DNA of 64,000 nucleotides from Rhodopirellula halodulae (GTDB taxonomy: Bacteria > Planctomycetota > Planctomycetia > Pirellulales > Pirellulaceae), in assembly GCF_020966775.1 (NCBI RefSeq), contig NZ_JAJKFV010000029.1, positions 2,307,372 through 2,371,371 on the forward strand, read 5' to 3'. A program made the translations under genes and the position numbers. Below, one piece after another: positions 51,644 through 61,801 of this stretch. Numbering within the stretch: the stretch's first letter is position 1; each line of letters opens with the position of its first letter. The notes beneath the pieces are model-generated. The model did not search any database, had not been told where the DNA came from, and saw only the letters and a list, made by a program, of their open reading frames with translations.

Positions 51644-52540
51644 TTAGAAGCCGGCCGGCGTCATGGTTTGGCAAGCACGGATTTCAGAATCGGTCGGCAG
51701 GCGGTTGATCTGAATGTGATCGGATGCTTGATCAAATTCGATGAAGTCTTCCGCTGCGAAGGCTTTCAACCAAGCTCCCATGGGCCAGCATCCCCACTTC
51801 TTTCGAAACTGTTCCGCATTTTGGACGATCGGTTGCAAATGATTCAGAGGTGGTTTGCAGACCGCGTGATGTTGATGGTACGCGACCGCGTCGACGAAAC
51901 CGAACGGGACACCGGCACGGCGAGCTGAAAACGAAAAGTCCGTGTCTTCCCCGCCGTAGCCATCGAACGACTCATCAAAACCGCCGATGTGATCGAATGA
52001 ATTGCGTGTGATCGCGAAACACAGGGACCAGAACAGTTCGTATCGATCCGATGCGATCCATTTGTTCTTGTCCAGAGACGGCTGCAACGGATGATCGACG
52101 GCTTGTTCGGCTAGCTCGGTCATCGACCACGCGGAAGCGTTGGTCGTCCCCTCGAGAGTTGGTTTGCCGCTTTGTGTTGCACCGGCCGGGAGGTACATCG
52201 GGTGTCCCATCCACAACCGATCTTCTTTTGTCAGTGCTTGAGCAAAGCGGTCGAGCATTGACGGTGAAGGAATGCAGTCGACATCCAAGAACACCATCGC
52301 GTCCGTGCGGCACAGCGACGCAGCGTGGTTTCTCGCGGCGGCAAGTGGCAACGCTTCCGTGGGATGATGCACACTGCTCGTCCGTATCGTGAATTGATCC
52401 GTCGAAGGCAATGAAACGTCTTGATTCATCCCGACCACGACCCATTCGATGGGCGCAAGTTCGGATTGCAACAAACCACGCATTTGATTTTCGAGATGGC
52501 TCTGTCGGCCTCGAACGATGGTGAGCACTGAAAGTTTCAT
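51644..52540 (-). CDS. Family 2 glycosyltransferase
   Basis: A 298-residue GT-A inverting transferase. It has the N-terminal VLTIVRGRQSHLENQMRGL, a DxD metal site at D86-V-D88 (FLDVDCIPS), and the acceptor-binding GGFDESFDGYGGEDTDFSF near 190, typical of polymer-forming or chain-initiating GT2 enzymes. Substrate sugar unknown. It is the last of three overlapping glycosyltransferases. Confidence 0.88.
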   Translation of the reverse strand: MKLSVLTIVRGRQSHLENQMRGLLQSELAPIEWVVVGMNQDVSLPSTDQFTIRTSSVHHPTEALPLAAARNHAASLCRTDAMVFLDVDCIPSPSMLDRFAQALTKEDRLWMGHPMYLPAGATQSGKPTLEGTTNASAWSMTELAEQAVDHPLQPSLDKNKWIASDRYELFWSLCFAITRNSFDHIGGFDESFDGYGGEDTDFSFSARRAGVPFGFVDAVAYHQHHAVCKPPLNHLQPIVQNAEQFRKKWGCWPMGAWLKAFAAEDFIEFDQASDHIQINRLPTDSEIRACQTMTPAGF

Positions 52541-53679
52541 AGCGAGATCAATTGAGCGGTTTGACGTTTGTTATGAGACCAACTTGCCACCGAGGCTATA
52601 TGCTCGGCAGCTTGAATCGCGCCGTCGCGTTGGAACACTTTGTCCCAGCGACTGACATCCAGTTGCAAAGCAGAGCCAATCAAATCAGGCCATTGGTCAG
52701 CACTGGGCCAGGCCGAAAGTCCGATCGCGAGACCTTCTCGATCCAGAATGTGTGACTTGCGAACTTGTTCCTCGAAGGGCCGCTCCTCGGCAATGGCGAT
52801 GAATCGTTGGCGAGATCGGCCCAACTCCATCACACTGTTATGCCCGGCCGATGTGATCACTACGTCGGCGGATCGTAGGATCTCGTCTGGAGAATCGTGC
52901 CAACCAAGAAATTGAAGGTTCGTCGGCGTTTCGCGACGGTCGTTGTTGTCCTCTTTGCCGAGCACCAACCATTGTGAATGTGGCAATGATTCTGCTGCTT
53001 TGCGAAGATGTTCGTGAACATTGCCGGTGCCTCCACGACCAAACATCACGACCACCCGAAGCGAATCATTCGCGTCGGTGAAGTTACTAACCGAAGTTCG
53101 CTCGCTCGCGTTGGTTCCCGTCGTTGATGGATCGCATTCAAAGCGACAGAATCCATCTAGGTAGATGGTCTTTTCCCGAACGAAGTCGGGGGTGATGTCG
53201 TCTTCCATGCTTTGGGGAAACGGAGCCAGCAGTGAATGAGCGGCTTCGTACGCGGTGAGGTGAGCCGGGTCATCACGCCGCCCATGTTGTCGCATCACGA
53301 TCTGTGGCACGGATGCCAAACGAGTCAGCAGGGAGATCTCTGCCGACACGTCAACCACCATCACGTCAGGTCGTCGCTCATCAATCCACCGGGTGTACTG
53401 TGCGACACGCCGGGTGACGCTGGGCGTCCACAGAGGAGCGAAGTGCAACGCCGAAACGTCGTCTGCATGTTGCAGTCCCTCCGGGTGAACCTCATCGTTG
53501 TCGCAATCAATGCCAATCACTTCATCGAGCGTCGGACCGTTCCAGTCCAACGAATGGATTCGGCTGGTGACGACGCTGGCCGGACACGATAGCTCTCGCA
53601 GGATGGATTCCGTTCTGTGTTTATGGCCCATGCCGTGATAATGGACATAGAAACCGACACGAGGTGTTGAATCGTTCAC
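52537..53679 (-). CDS. GT-B fold glycosyltransferase
   Basis: A 380-residue GT-B protein resembling MurG/UDP-glycosyltransferases. The N-terminal GMGHKHRTESIL corresponds to the GxGGH loop, and the C-terminal SAGHNSVMELGRSRQRFIAIAEERPFEEQ is the nucleotide-sugar donor motif. The donor cannot be told. It overlaps GT2 (ATGA at 52537-52540) and the upstream GT4 gene (53676-53679), so all three are one operon. Confidence 0.85.
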   Translation of the reverse strand: MNDSTPRVGFYVHYHGMGHKHRTESILRELSCPASVVTSRIHSLDWNGPTLDEVIGIDCDNDEVHPEGLQHADDVSALHFAPLWTPSVTRRVAQYTRWIDERRPDVMVVDVSAEISLLTRLASVPQIVMRQHGRRDDPAHLTAYEAAHSLLAPFPQSMEDDITPDFVREKTIYLDGFCRFECDPSTTGTNASERTSVSNFTDANDSLRVVVMFGRGGTGNVHEHLRKAAESLPHSQWLVLGKEDNNDRRETPTNLQFLGWHDSPDEILRSADVVITSAGHNSVMELGRSRQRFIAIAEERPFEEQVRKSHILDREGLAIGLSAWPSADQWPDLIGSALQLDVSRWDKVFQRDGAIQAAEHIASVASWSHNKRQTAQLISL

Positions 53680-54761
53680 GCGGCAACCTCGGTCGGGAAC
53701 ACCGATCCCGTTTGACTCTTGTACAGTGCCTCGTATTGGTCAACCATTCGATCAAAGCTGAGATGTTCTTGTGCAACGCGTCGGCAAACCTCACCTGGCA
53801 AGTCCATGCAATACGTGATGGCACGTGCGAGTTGGCGGACGTTTCCAGGCGAAGCCAATCGTCCCGTGGATGGACTGATCAACTCCGGCATTGCACCACG
53901 GCGGAAAGCGGCCACCGGAGTCCCGCATGCGAGCGATTCTGCGACGACCAATCCGAACGGTTCATCCCAACATGGTGAAACAATGGTCACCGCAGATTGG
54001 CTGATCAGCCCGCATAGTTCTTCATGAGTGCGATGCCCCAGATAGCGATCCTCGGCTTGCATCAGCGGCATGACTTCACTGTGGAAGTAGTCTTCGTCTG
54101 AGATCGGGCCCACCACGTCCAGGGGAATCCCAGCACGATGAGCGGCACGCAAAGCCAAGTGGGTTCCCTTGTCTGGCAAGATCCTTCCAAACCAAATCGC
54201 TCGGCGTTTTTTCGGAGCTTGGCAGCGAACCCAAAAATTCGTGTCAACGCCATTGCGAACGATCGTTTGCGACGGTAGCAGCCTTCGCCATGCGTTCGCG
54301 TTTGCTTTTGAAATGTTGACGAAGTGGCCGCAATGCTCTGGTCCTCGAACATCAATCTCACTTGCCATGCGTGGCAGCACGGGAGCGTGCAGCGTCGTCA
54401 ACAAACGTGATGGAAGTAGCTCGGCAAATCGCAACGGGATGGGGCTGAGTGAGTGATTGTGAATCACGTCGAAGTCGCTGGTGCTGAGTTCCGACATCAA
54501 CGAAGCGTAAGCTTCGTCCTCGACGCCTTCGATCCATTCGTGGCACACACGTCCGGTGCGTGATTGCGATTCAGGGATGGTTGCTGCGGGTGTGATCGAT
54601 CGCAGCGGAAGTTCGCGATCGGAATCTCCCGATGCGAAGAGCGTGACGTCGTGCCCTCGTAATTGCAACGCTCGTGTGTAAGCGTGAGTGAAGGCTTCCA
54701 GTCCACCAGCGAATGGTTTCGCGATCGGGAACTTGAGGTGACCAATGATGCCAATTTTCAT
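53676..54761 (-). CDS. Family 4 glycosyltransferase
   Basis: A 361-residue GT-B retaining transferase. It starts MKIGIIGHLKFPI with the GGLE donor-side loop (KPFAGGLEAFTH), has the central NGVDTNFW and WFGRILPDKG, and the C-terminal EX7E motif in EPFGLVVAESLACGTPV. It is the first gene of the GT operon. Start ATG 54761 is the normal GT4 beginning; a 25-codon extension is unsupported. The likely product is an exopolysaccharide or surface glycan; no polymerase is in the window. Confidence 0.88.
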   Translation of the reverse strand: MKIGIIGHLKFPIAKPFAGGLEAFTHAYTRALQLRGHDVTLFASGDSDRELPLRSITPAATIPESQSRTGRVCHEWIEGVEDEAYASLMSELSTSDFDVIHNHSLSPIPLRFAELLPSRLLTTLHAPVLPRMASEIDVRGPEHCGHFVNISKANANAWRRLLPSQTIVRNGVDTNFWVRCQAPKKRRAIWFGRILPDKGTHLALRAAHRAGIPLDVVGPISDEDYFHSEVMPLMQAEDRYLGHRTHEELCGLISQSAVTIVSPCWDEPFGLVVAESLACGTPVAAFRRGAMPELISPSTGRLASPGNVRQLARAITYCMDLPGEVCRRVAQEHLSFDRMVDQYEALYKSQTGSVFPTEVAA

Positions 54762-54905
54762 CGTGAGATGCTCCCGCGCGGATGGTGACTGAATCGAGTG
54801 GTTGATCTGAAAAACCATCCATGGTGTTGCTTTCATTCCGTTGGTCTCGGCGAAAGCAACGCCCGTGCCAAAGTCATCTCGTGGGGAGCAAAGAGATGAT
54901 TGGCA

Positions 54906-55187
54906 TCATTGATTGCGCGGTTGTGGATTGGATTGTGAAGTCGTTTGTGAGACGATGACTGGAACGCGTTCCGCGTGTGGGACAACGGCGTGAACATTGG
55001 TCAGTTTTCGGTCGGATCGGTCGAGGAACCCAGCGAAGGCTTGCACCGTTCGCATCACGCTCCATCCGAAAACGGTGACCGCTTGGGTGATCGGGAAGTT
55101 ACGGCCAATCGAAGTTGATCGATTTGCGAACACGCGAGCGTTCGAGGCACGGTGGCTGCGGCGACGCAAGACGGTTTCACTGGACAT
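54906..55187 (-). CDS. Small basic hypothetical protein
   Basis: 93 residues, basic N-terminus (RRRSHRASNAR) and a hydrophobic stretch (FPITQAVTVFGWSVMRTVQAFAGF) that may be a membrane helix, then a polar tail. I do not recognise the family. ATG 55187 has AAAGG upstream. It lies about 145 bases upstream of the GT operon on the same strand. It could be a non-coding artefact. Confidence 0.35.
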   Translation of the reverse strand: MSSETVLRRRSHRASNARVFANRSTSIGRNFPITQAVTVFGWSVMRTVQAFAGFLDRSDRKLTNVHAVVPHAERVPVIVSQTTSQSNPQPRNQ

Positions 55188-55460
55188 GGCGATGCCTTTG
55201 ATTGTGATTGAATGTTTGTGATGCGAGAGCGACGTTGGCTGAGTTCTGTGGGAGGTCGCTTTTCGATCAATTGAACTCACGTCGTTTGGATGGCACGTGG
55301 TTCGCTTTCAAAATGTGGATCAAGCTCTTAAGCGGGCTGTTCACCCAAGGAGGCGACGGGGTGCGCGAGAGAACGAATCGAGACCATTGACGACAGTGGA
55401 ATAGGTCAGCATCTTTCGAGCCAGTTTGCCCATTCGATCACCGGAACCATCCGCGAATTC

Positions 55461-56885
55461 ATGTTGCAGTCACCCAATCGCTCGAAAAACGATGCTTTTG
55501 GCTATCGAGCGATGGTGTCCGTCGCCATTCCCTTGGCAGCAACGGTGGGTTGTTTCTCGCTCACGTTGTTCACTGACCGCACCCTGTTGATGTGGTATGG
55601 TCCGACTTCCTCTGCGGCATCGATGGCGGCGGGAAACCTCTACTGGGCGATTGCGTGCATCCCGGTGACCGCCATGGGGTTCATCACTCCTCTGGCCGCG
55701 ATGGCACTCGGGAAAAAGCGAAACCGCGGGGCGGTGGCCCAGCGAGTTTGGTCGTTGTTGTGGCAGTGCGTTTGGTTCACGCTCGCATGCGTGCCCGCGT
55801 TCGCTTTGATCGGCTGGGCCAGTCCGCTGCTCTTTCAAGGTTTTGGGCATGCCGCCGAATTGGCGGATCAGGAAGCGAAATACTTCCGAACGCTGCTGTT
55901 GGTCGCACCAGCATCCATGTTGGAAGCTGGCCTGACCGCGTTCTTCGTCGGACGCCGAGTGACGCGTCCGATTCTTCGTACCAACCTCGCTTCCTCGGCC
56001 CTGAATGTGGCATTGGATGTCTGGTTCATTTTCGGCGGTCTGGGCTTGCCAGCGATGGGTGTCTTTGGTGCTGCACTGGCCACGACCGTTTCCATGTGGT
56101 TCAAGGTGGCCGTCTTTCTCACCATGTTGCTTCGACTGAAATCGTTTGCACGCCACCGATCATCCGCGTGGAAACCCAGACGCCAATTGATGCGTGAGAT
56201 CGTCGGCCCCGGTGCAGCGATTGGTTTGCAGCAACTGATTCGTTCCGGCTTGTTCAGTTTTGTTCTGTTGGTCATCGGAGCGGCATCGGTGACCGGGTTG
56301 GCTGCGACCTCGGCGGCACTCACGCTGTATCAATTGCTGTCCATCCCCGCGATCGGGTTGGGAACAGCGATCACCGTGGTGACTGGGCAAGCCTTGGCAT
56401 CCAACGGAATCGGATTGGCGTCGGAGACCATTCGACGTGGAATGACGCTGGGAGTCGCGGTGGCGTTGGCACTGGCGATGATTCTGGTCTTGTTTCCAGA
56501 TGCGTTGTTGCAGATCCCGTTGGGGGGCGTCGATGCGGCAGAACGCGCGGACATTCAACCTTTGGCGGTGCAGTTGATGCGATACGCCGCGGTGTATGGC
56601 TTGGTGGACGTCGCGAGTTTGTTGTTGGCGGCATCAATGAAAGGCATTGGCAAATCGTTTTCGATTCTGATCGCAACGGCGGTACCAGGGATCGCCGTGG
56701 TCGGTCTCGGATGGTTGCTCGTCCCTGGAGGTTCTTTCAGCTCGGCGACGGTCGACGATGCAACGGTGGTGACTTATTGGTGGTCCGCCTTGGTGATATG
56801 GTCAGCCGCCCAGTCCGCAATTCTGGCCGGGAGTTTGTTTTTCACAACGAAACAATCGAGCGAAGCAATGCTGGAATTGGGATAA
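55461..56885 (+). CDS. MATE-family efflux transporter
   Basis: A 474-residue multidrug/toxin exporter with twelve membrane helices in two related halves. Typical features are VSVAIPLAATVGCFSLTLFTDRTLLMWYG at the start, ATVSMWFKVAVFLTMLL between the halves, and GPGAAIGLQQLIRSGLFSFVLLVIG early in the second half. It couples Na+ or H+ influx to export of cationic or lipidic compounds. It is divergent from the GT operon. Given its neighbours it might instead export a glycan precursor (inference only). Confidence 0.88.
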   Translation: MLQSPNRSKNDAFGYRAMVSVAIPLAATVGCFSLTLFTDRTLLMWYGPTSSAASMAAGNLYWAIACIPVTAMGFITPLAAMALGKKRNRGAVAQRVWSLLWQCVWFTLACVPAFALIGWASPLLFQGFGHAAELADQEAKYFRTLLLVAPASMLEAGLTAFFVGRRVTRPILRTNLASSALNVALDVWFIFGGLGLPAMGVFGAALATTVSMWFKVAVFLTMLLRLKSFARHRSSAWKPRRQLMREIVGPGAAIGLQQLIRSGLFSFVLLVIGAASVTGLAATSAALTLYQLLSIPAIGLGTAITVVTGQALASNGIGLASETIRRGMTLGVAVALALAMILVLFPDALLQIPLGGVDAAERADIQPLAVQLMRYAAVYGLVDVASLLLAASMKGIGKSFSILIATAVPGIAVVGLGWLLVPGGSFSSATVDDATVVTYWWSALVIWSAAQSAILAGSLFFTTKQSSEAMLELG

Positions 56886-56973
56886 GGCAATCCTGAAGCT
56901 TCGGAACGGTTGTCGGTCATCTCGCCTCGTTTCCAGCTTGATGCGTTGAATACGCATGGCTAGACTCAGGCTT

Positions 56974-57396
56974 ATGAGAACTCCCTTCCTTGTCGCTTTG
57001 CTGGTTGTCAATTTATTGACATGCCCGATGCGTTGTTTGCCTTGCCAAGCGGAAACAACTGGCGACGACACCGCTGCGCCAGCGACCTGCTGCTGTTCTC
57101 AGCACTGCGAACCCAACGCAGAGTCTGCGCCATTGAATTCTCGGACATCCGAACGGAGCGAACTGCCTTGCGATGGCGAATGCGCCTGCCCGGGATGCAT
57201 CTGTGACGGTGCGGTTCGGTGCGGCGAGATCGAGTTTTGTGTTTCCACCGACGTGGTGAATTGGTTGCATGAAGTCGACTTGGTGGACCAATCTTGCCGT
57301 GGTGTCGGCGCCATCCTTTTTCGTCATGGACCGCCGGATCCGGTGCGCATGACTGGGCGTCAGGTGCGCGTCGCGCATCAATCTTGGGTGATTTGA
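56974..57396 (+). CDS. Exported Cys-rich small protein
   Basis: A 140-residue protein with a signal peptide (RTPFLVALLVVNLL) and 15 cysteines, clustered as CCCSQHC near 39-45 and CDGECACPGCIC near 66-77. This is consistent with metal binding, perhaps copper or zinc, in the periplasm. No family is recognised. It precedes the exporter cluster by about 280 bases on the same strand and may be linked to it functionally. Start ATG 56974 places the signal peptide at the N-terminus. Confidence 0.55.
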   Translation: MRTPFLVALLVVNLLTCPMRCLPCQAETTGDDTAAPATCCCSQHCEPNAESAPLNSRTSERSELPCDGECACPGCICDGAVRCGEIEFCVSTDVVNWLHEVDLVDQSCRGVGAILFRHGPPDPVRMTGRQVRVAHQSWVI

Positions 57397-57675
57397 GCGG
57401 AATGCTTCTCGGCACGCTGCTGCCGGGGAACTCTTGCTTCCGCTGAATCCATTTCTTTCGACGCGATGAACGTGTGCGCCTGCTGTTGCGCCACGATTGT
57501 TCAACGTTGCCCTGACAACGGGGCGGAATTGGTTCAGTCATTCGTTGGAACGGTTCCGCTGTCGGGGATCATTCCTGGTCGACCCATGCAATGTATGAAA
57601 CATGAAATTTGAACGAGCCATGCACGTTGTGCTTCAAGCATTACCCACCCTAACTGAGCGCAGGCGTGATCGCTG

Positions 57676-58830
57676 ATGTTGTTGCCGTGGGAATATGGCG
57701 TTCGCAATCTCGCTCGGCGACCCGTGCGAACCACATTGACTTTGGTTGCCCTGGCGACCGTCGTCATGTTGGTTTTTGTGGTGGTTGGTTTCATCCGTGG
57801 GTTGGAACGATCGCTAGCGATCAGCGGTGATGAGGACGTCGTCTTGGTCTACTCAGTCAATTCAGAAGAGAACGTCGAAAACTCCTCCATCGCGGCTCGA
57901 ACACCATCTTTGTTGGCCGCCAGCCTGCGTGGAACGATGCGTCGGTATGGCGTGCAGCACGTATCGCCGGAGCTTTATCTAGGAACACGAGTGGCAACGG
58001 GATCGGGTGAGTTTGGATTGGGATTGGTGCGTGGGGTGGAGACGTCGGCGCCTTTGGTGCGGCGAACGGTCCAGATCGTCGATGGTCACTGGCCGTCCGC
58101 CGGCGAAGTCATGGTGGGGCGGTTGGTCGCCGCGAAATTGGGCTGTGAGAAAGAGGCGTTGCGAACGGGAAAACAGCTGAAGTTCGAGGGCCGTCAGTGG
58201 ACAATCAGCGGTCTATTCGCATCGGGCGGATCCGCGTTTGAATCGGAAATCTGGTGCGGTTTGAACGACTTCCAAACGGCGACCAAACGCCAGGATTTGA
58301 GTTTAGTTGCGATTCGATTGAAGCCGGGAAGCTCTGCTGCAGAGGTTCAATTGTTCTGCAAAGAAAGGCTGGATCTGGAGCTGCATGCGATTCGTGAAAC
58401 GGATTACTACGCGTCGCTTCAACAGCACTACAAACCCGTGCGAGTCTTGGCTTGGTTTGTCGTGCTCCTGGTGTCGGGAGCCGGAGTCTTTGCCGGACTC
58501 AACATGATGTATGGGGCCGTGGCGGGACGAATTCGAGAGATCGCAACGTTGCAAGCAATTGGCTATCGGCGAAGCGCAATTCTGGTCAGTGTGATCCAGG
58601 AAGGTGTGTTACTCGCGGCGGCGGGAGCACTGTTGTCCGGAACGGTGGCGTTGTTTCTGCTCAATGGAATGGCGATTCGATTCACCATGGGAGCTTTTGC
58701 GTTACGAATCGATAGCGTTGCGATCTTGGTGGGTTGCGGAGTTGGAATCTTATTGGGTGTTCTGGGCTCGTTGCCCCCAGCACTCAAAGCGTTGCGTCAG
58801 GAAGTTGCGACGGGACTGAAGTCCGTGTGA
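57676..58830 (+). CDS. FtsX-type ABC transporter permease (1)
   Basis: A 384-residue MacB-type permease. One N-terminal helix ([25 protein letters not shown]) is followed by a periplasmic MacB core domain (about 50-245), then three helices with the FtsX signature ([26 protein letters not shown]) and the C-terminal [22 protein letters not shown]. It moves substrate across the envelope with the ATPase and adaptor encoded 2-3 genes downstream. No ribosome site is clear. Confidence 0.88.
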   Translation: MLLPWEYGVRNLARRPVRTTLTLVALATVVMLVFVVVGFIRGLERSLAISGDEDVVLVYSVNSEENVENSSIAARTPSLLAASLRGTMRRYGVQHVSPELYLGTRVATGSGEFGLGLVRGVETSAPLVRRTVQIVDGHWPSAGEVMVGRLVAAKLGCEKEALRTGKQLKFEGRQWTISGLFASGGSAFESEIWCGLNDFQTATKRQDLSLVAIRLKPGSSAAEVQLFCKERLDLELHAIRETDYYASLQQHYKPVRVLAWFVVLLVSGAGVFAGLNMMYGAVAGRIREIATLQAIGYRRSAILVSVIQEGVLLAAAGALLSGTVALFLLNGMAIRFTMGAFALRIDSVAILVGCGVGILLGVLGSLPPALKALRQEVATGLKSV

Positions 58831-58947
58831 CCGGTGGCATCATGCGGGGTGATTTGAATGGTTGCTGGGAAGAACGCAGAGACATTCGAGTCGAAGAAGT
58901 TTGCCACCATAAATCAAGTTTTGAATTCTATTTTTAGGAAAGACGAA

Positions 58948-59469
58948 ATGAAGCGTTTCAACATGTTGTTTCTGTCATTGTCTGCAGTCACTCTCCTCGG
59001 GTGTGGAGGCCAGCCCGTCGCTGAAAGTGCGAACGAGAGTGGTGGTGCGGATTCAAACTACCTTGCCAGTTCCGAACCTACCGGTGCGATTCCGGTGGGA
59101 GAGGCTCGCGAAAAGGTCAGTGATGGGGAGGAGCTGACGTTGGTTGGTATGGTGGGTGGTTCCGCGGAACCATTTGTCGATGGAATCGCCGCGTTCACCG
59201 TCGTCGATCCAAAGGTGCCTCATTGCTCGAGCGAAGAAGGTTGCCCCACGCCGTGGGACTATTGCTGCACGCAGGATCAGGTGAAAGAAAACATCGCGAC
59301 CATCAAGGTCGTTGATGAATCAGGGTCACCGGTACCAACCACGGCTCGGGAATTGTTGGGAATGAAGGAGTTGTCGAAGGTAGTCGTTCAGGGGATTGCG
59401 AAGCGAGATGAACAAGGCAACTTGACGGTGGAAGCGAGCGACGTGTTCGTTCAATCGGATCAGGGATAA
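58948..59469 (+). CDS. Lipoprotein of the exporter cluster
   Basis: A 173-residue exported lipoprotein. The signal peptide ends in a lipobox (LLGC, C19). The mature part has a beta-rich domain ([27 protein letters not shown]) and a Cys-rich segment ([19 protein letters not shown]) that might bind a metal. Function unknown. ATG 58948 with AGGAA upstream. Its TAA overlaps the HlyD start (TAATG), so it belongs to the exporter operon. Confidence 0.7.
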   Translation: MKRFNMLFLSLSAVTLLGCGGQPVAESANESGGADSNYLASSEPTGAIPVGEAREKVSDGEELTLVGMVGGSAEPFVDGIAAFTVVDPKVPHCSSEEGCPTPWDYCCTQDQVKENIATIKVVDESGSPVPTTARELLGMKELSKVVVQGIAKRDEQGNLTVEASDVFVQSDQG

Positions 59470-61028
59470 TGGCAAACACTCCGCTCGACCTCGGCCAATT
59501 GGCTTTGGATCGCAATCCGAAAGAACATCAGTCTCGGCAACCATCTCGGTACCGTCGATTCGGCATCCGATATTTATTGCCCGCGGCGACCTTGATCGGC
59601 TTCGCCGCATTGTTGGGTGTTTCGGCGGGGCGACACTGGTTGCCTCGGCCGAAGGTTTCGGTGATGCCGGTGATTGCCAAGCGAGCTGAGGTGGTTCAAG
59701 CGGGGACAGCGTTGTTCCAGGCTCCGGGGTGGATCGAACCGCGACCGACGGCAATCAGCGTCGCGGCTCTGGCTCCCGGAGTGATCGAATCCTTGCTGGT
59801 GGTGGAAGGGCAGGCCGTTGAGAAAGGGGAGCCCGTTGCTCGTCTCATTTCCATTGATGCAGAATTGAATGTCGAGCGTGCGAGGAACACGGTTGCCATC
59901 CGGGAGGGAGAGTGGAAGCGAGCCAAAGCGGAATTGGCCGCTGCAAAACGTCGACTCAATCATCCATTGCACTTGCAGGTCCAACTGTCCGACGCCGAAA
60001 GCATGTTGGCGAAAGCGGAAACGGAGTTGGCCAAGTTGCCATTCCTAGCAGAGGCGGCGAAGGCGAATGTGAAATACGCCGAGCAAAACTTGCAGGGCAA
60101 ACGGTCCGCTGAAGGAGCGATCTCCGGCCGGCTTCTTTCTCGCGCGGAGAGCGACCTCGCGGCGGAGCAGGCCAAGTTGCAAGAGTTGGAGCAACGTGAG
60201 CCGAATTTAAAACGAGACGTCCATGCACTCAGCAACAAGGTGCATGCTTTGAAGAGTCAATTGGAGCTTTTGATTGAGGAAACCCGACAGGTGGAGGAAG
60301 CCGAGGCGAAGGTCGATTCCGCCGCAGCGCTTTGGGAAGAAGCGAAGTTGCAATTGCGTCAAGCGAAGTTGGTTTTGGAACGCAATGTGGTGAAATCACC
60401 GATGTCGGGGCGCATTTTGAGGTTGGTGGCTTCACCGGGCACGCGTGTTTCCGGGGCTTCGTCATCGGCTTCGCACAGTGCCAGCACGGTGGTCGAGATG
60501 TACGATCCCGAACGATTGCAGGTGAGAGCTGACGTGCGTTTGGAAGATGTTCCGATGGTTCAAAAAGGCCAACCGGTGGAGATTGAAACGGCATCGTCTT
60601 CTGTGGTGATCCAAGGACGCGTTTTGCAAGCCACCAGCGCGGCGAATGTTCAAAAGAACACGCTGGAGGTCAAAGTCGAACTGATGGATCCGCCCGCCAC
60701 GGTGAGCCCGGAGATGCTGGTCACCACGACGTTTTTGTCGCCCGAGGTCAATGGTGGTGTCGATGCGTCGGCCGAACGCGAGCGTTTGTTCATCCCCAAA
60801 TCGTTGATTCAGACGAACGATCAAGGCGACTATGTTTGGTGCGTCAGTGCCGAGTCGATCGCTGAAAGGAAGGCTGTGAGTGTTGGCGGAACGGCTGGGG
60901 ATGACTTGGTGGAAATTGAATCTGGACTGGATGTCACCGCCAAATTGATCACCAGCCGACCGTCAGGTTTGAAGGATGGTGACTGGGTGGAAATCGAATC
61001 GGAAGATCAAACAATGGGGGTGAACTGA
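59469..61028 (+). CDS. HlyD/MacA-type periplasmic adaptor
   Basis: A 519-residue membrane fusion protein. One N-terminal membrane helix ([20 protein letters not shown]), then a biotinyl-lipoyl-like half ([25 protein letters not shown]), a long coiled-coil hairpin at about 135-310 rich in Ala, Lys and Glu, the second lipoyl half ([13 protein letters not shown]), and a beta-barrel region ending [21 protein letters not shown]. It bridges the permease and an outer-membrane channel that is not encoded in the window. The end overlaps the ATPase start (TGATG at 61026-61030). Confidence 0.88.
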   Translation: MANTPLDLGQLALDRNPKEHQSRQPSRYRRFGIRYLLPAATLIGFAALLGVSAGRHWLPRPKVSVMPVIAKRAEVVQAGTALFQAPGWIEPRPTAISVAALAPGVIESLLVVEGQAVEKGEPVARLISIDAELNVERARNTVAIREGEWKRAKAELAAAKRRLNHPLHLQVQLSDAESMLAKAETELAKLPFLAEAAKANVKYAEQNLQGKRSAEGAISGRLLSRAESDLAAEQAKLQELEQREPNLKRDVHALSNKVHALKSQLELLIEETRQVEEAEAKVDSAAALWEEAKLQLRQAKLVLERNVVKSPMSGRILRLVASPGTRVSGASSSASHSASTVVEMYDPERLQVRADVRLEDVPMVQKGQPVEIETASSSVVIQGRVLQATSAANVQKNTLEVKVELMDPPATVSPEMLVTTTFLSPEVNGGVDASAERERLFIPKSLIQTNDQGDYVWCVSAESIAERKAVSVGGTAGDDLVEIESGLDVTAKLITSRPSGLKDGDWVEIESEDQTMGVN

Positions 61029-61732
61029 TGGCATTGGTCGAATTGCGAGGCGTGTCGAAAAGTTTTCAAAAGGGAGATCAGACGATCACGCCGTTGGATC
61101 AAATCGATTTAGACATCCACGAGGGTGAGTTTGTCTCGCTGATGGGGCCGAGCGGGACCGGGAAGAGCACTCTGCTGAATTTGGTCAGCGGGATTGATCG
61201 GCCCGATGCCGGGACAATTCGCGTGGACGACACCGACGTCACAAGTTTATCGAGGGGGCAGTTGGCGGATTGGCGAGCCGCGAATTTGGGATACATCTTT
61301 CAAACTCACAATCTGATTCCCGTCCTGACTGCCTACGAGAACGTGGAATTGCCCACGCTGTTGTTGAAGATGAGCGGCTCGCAACGACGTCAACGGGTGG
61401 AGTTGGCATTGGAAGCGGTGGGGCTCAGCGACCGAGCGGATCACTACCCCAGACAGTTGTCTGGCGGACAAGAACAACGTGTCGGAATCGCTCGCGCCAT
61501 CGTCGCTCATCCGAAAGTCGTGGTCGCGGACGAGCCGACGGGAAGTTTGGACACGGAAACCAGTGAACAAGTGCAAGTCTTGCTTCAACGGCTAAATCGC
61601 GAACTCAACATCACCATGTTGATGGTGACTCATGATTTGGACGCAGCCAAAATTGCAAACCGGCAACTGTTGCTGGATCGCGGGAAGTTCATTGAGACCG
61701 GGGCGACATCTTCTTCAGCGACGCTCGCGTAA
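61028..61732 (+). CDS. ABC transporter ATP-binding protein (MacB/LolD type)
   Basis: A 234-residue nucleotide-binding subunit. Walker A is GPSGTGKST (40-48), the Q-loop Q92, signature LSGGQ (144-148), Walker B and catalytic Glu at 168-169 (ADEP), and switch H202 (VTHDL). The Walker A and SGGQEQRV forms are those of MacB/LolD-type export ATPases. It probably powers either or both FtsX permeases on either side. Confidence 0.94.
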   Translation: MALVELRGVSKSFQKGDQTITPLDQIDLDIHEGEFVSLMGPSGTGKSTLLNLVSGIDRPDAGTIRVDDTDVTSLSRGQLADWRAANLGYIFQTHNLIPVLTAYENVELPTLLLKMSGSQRRQRVELALEAVGLSDRADHYPRQLSGGQEQRVGIARAIVAHPKVVVADEPTGSLDTETSEQVQVLLQRLNRELNITMLMVTHDLDAAKIANRQLLLDRGKFIETGATSSSATLA

Positions 61733-61801
61733 GCAACAGAAGTGTGTCTTTACTCGGCTAGCCGATCAAGAAACCATTCCTTCCTTTTGTCAGCCAACCC
61801 T

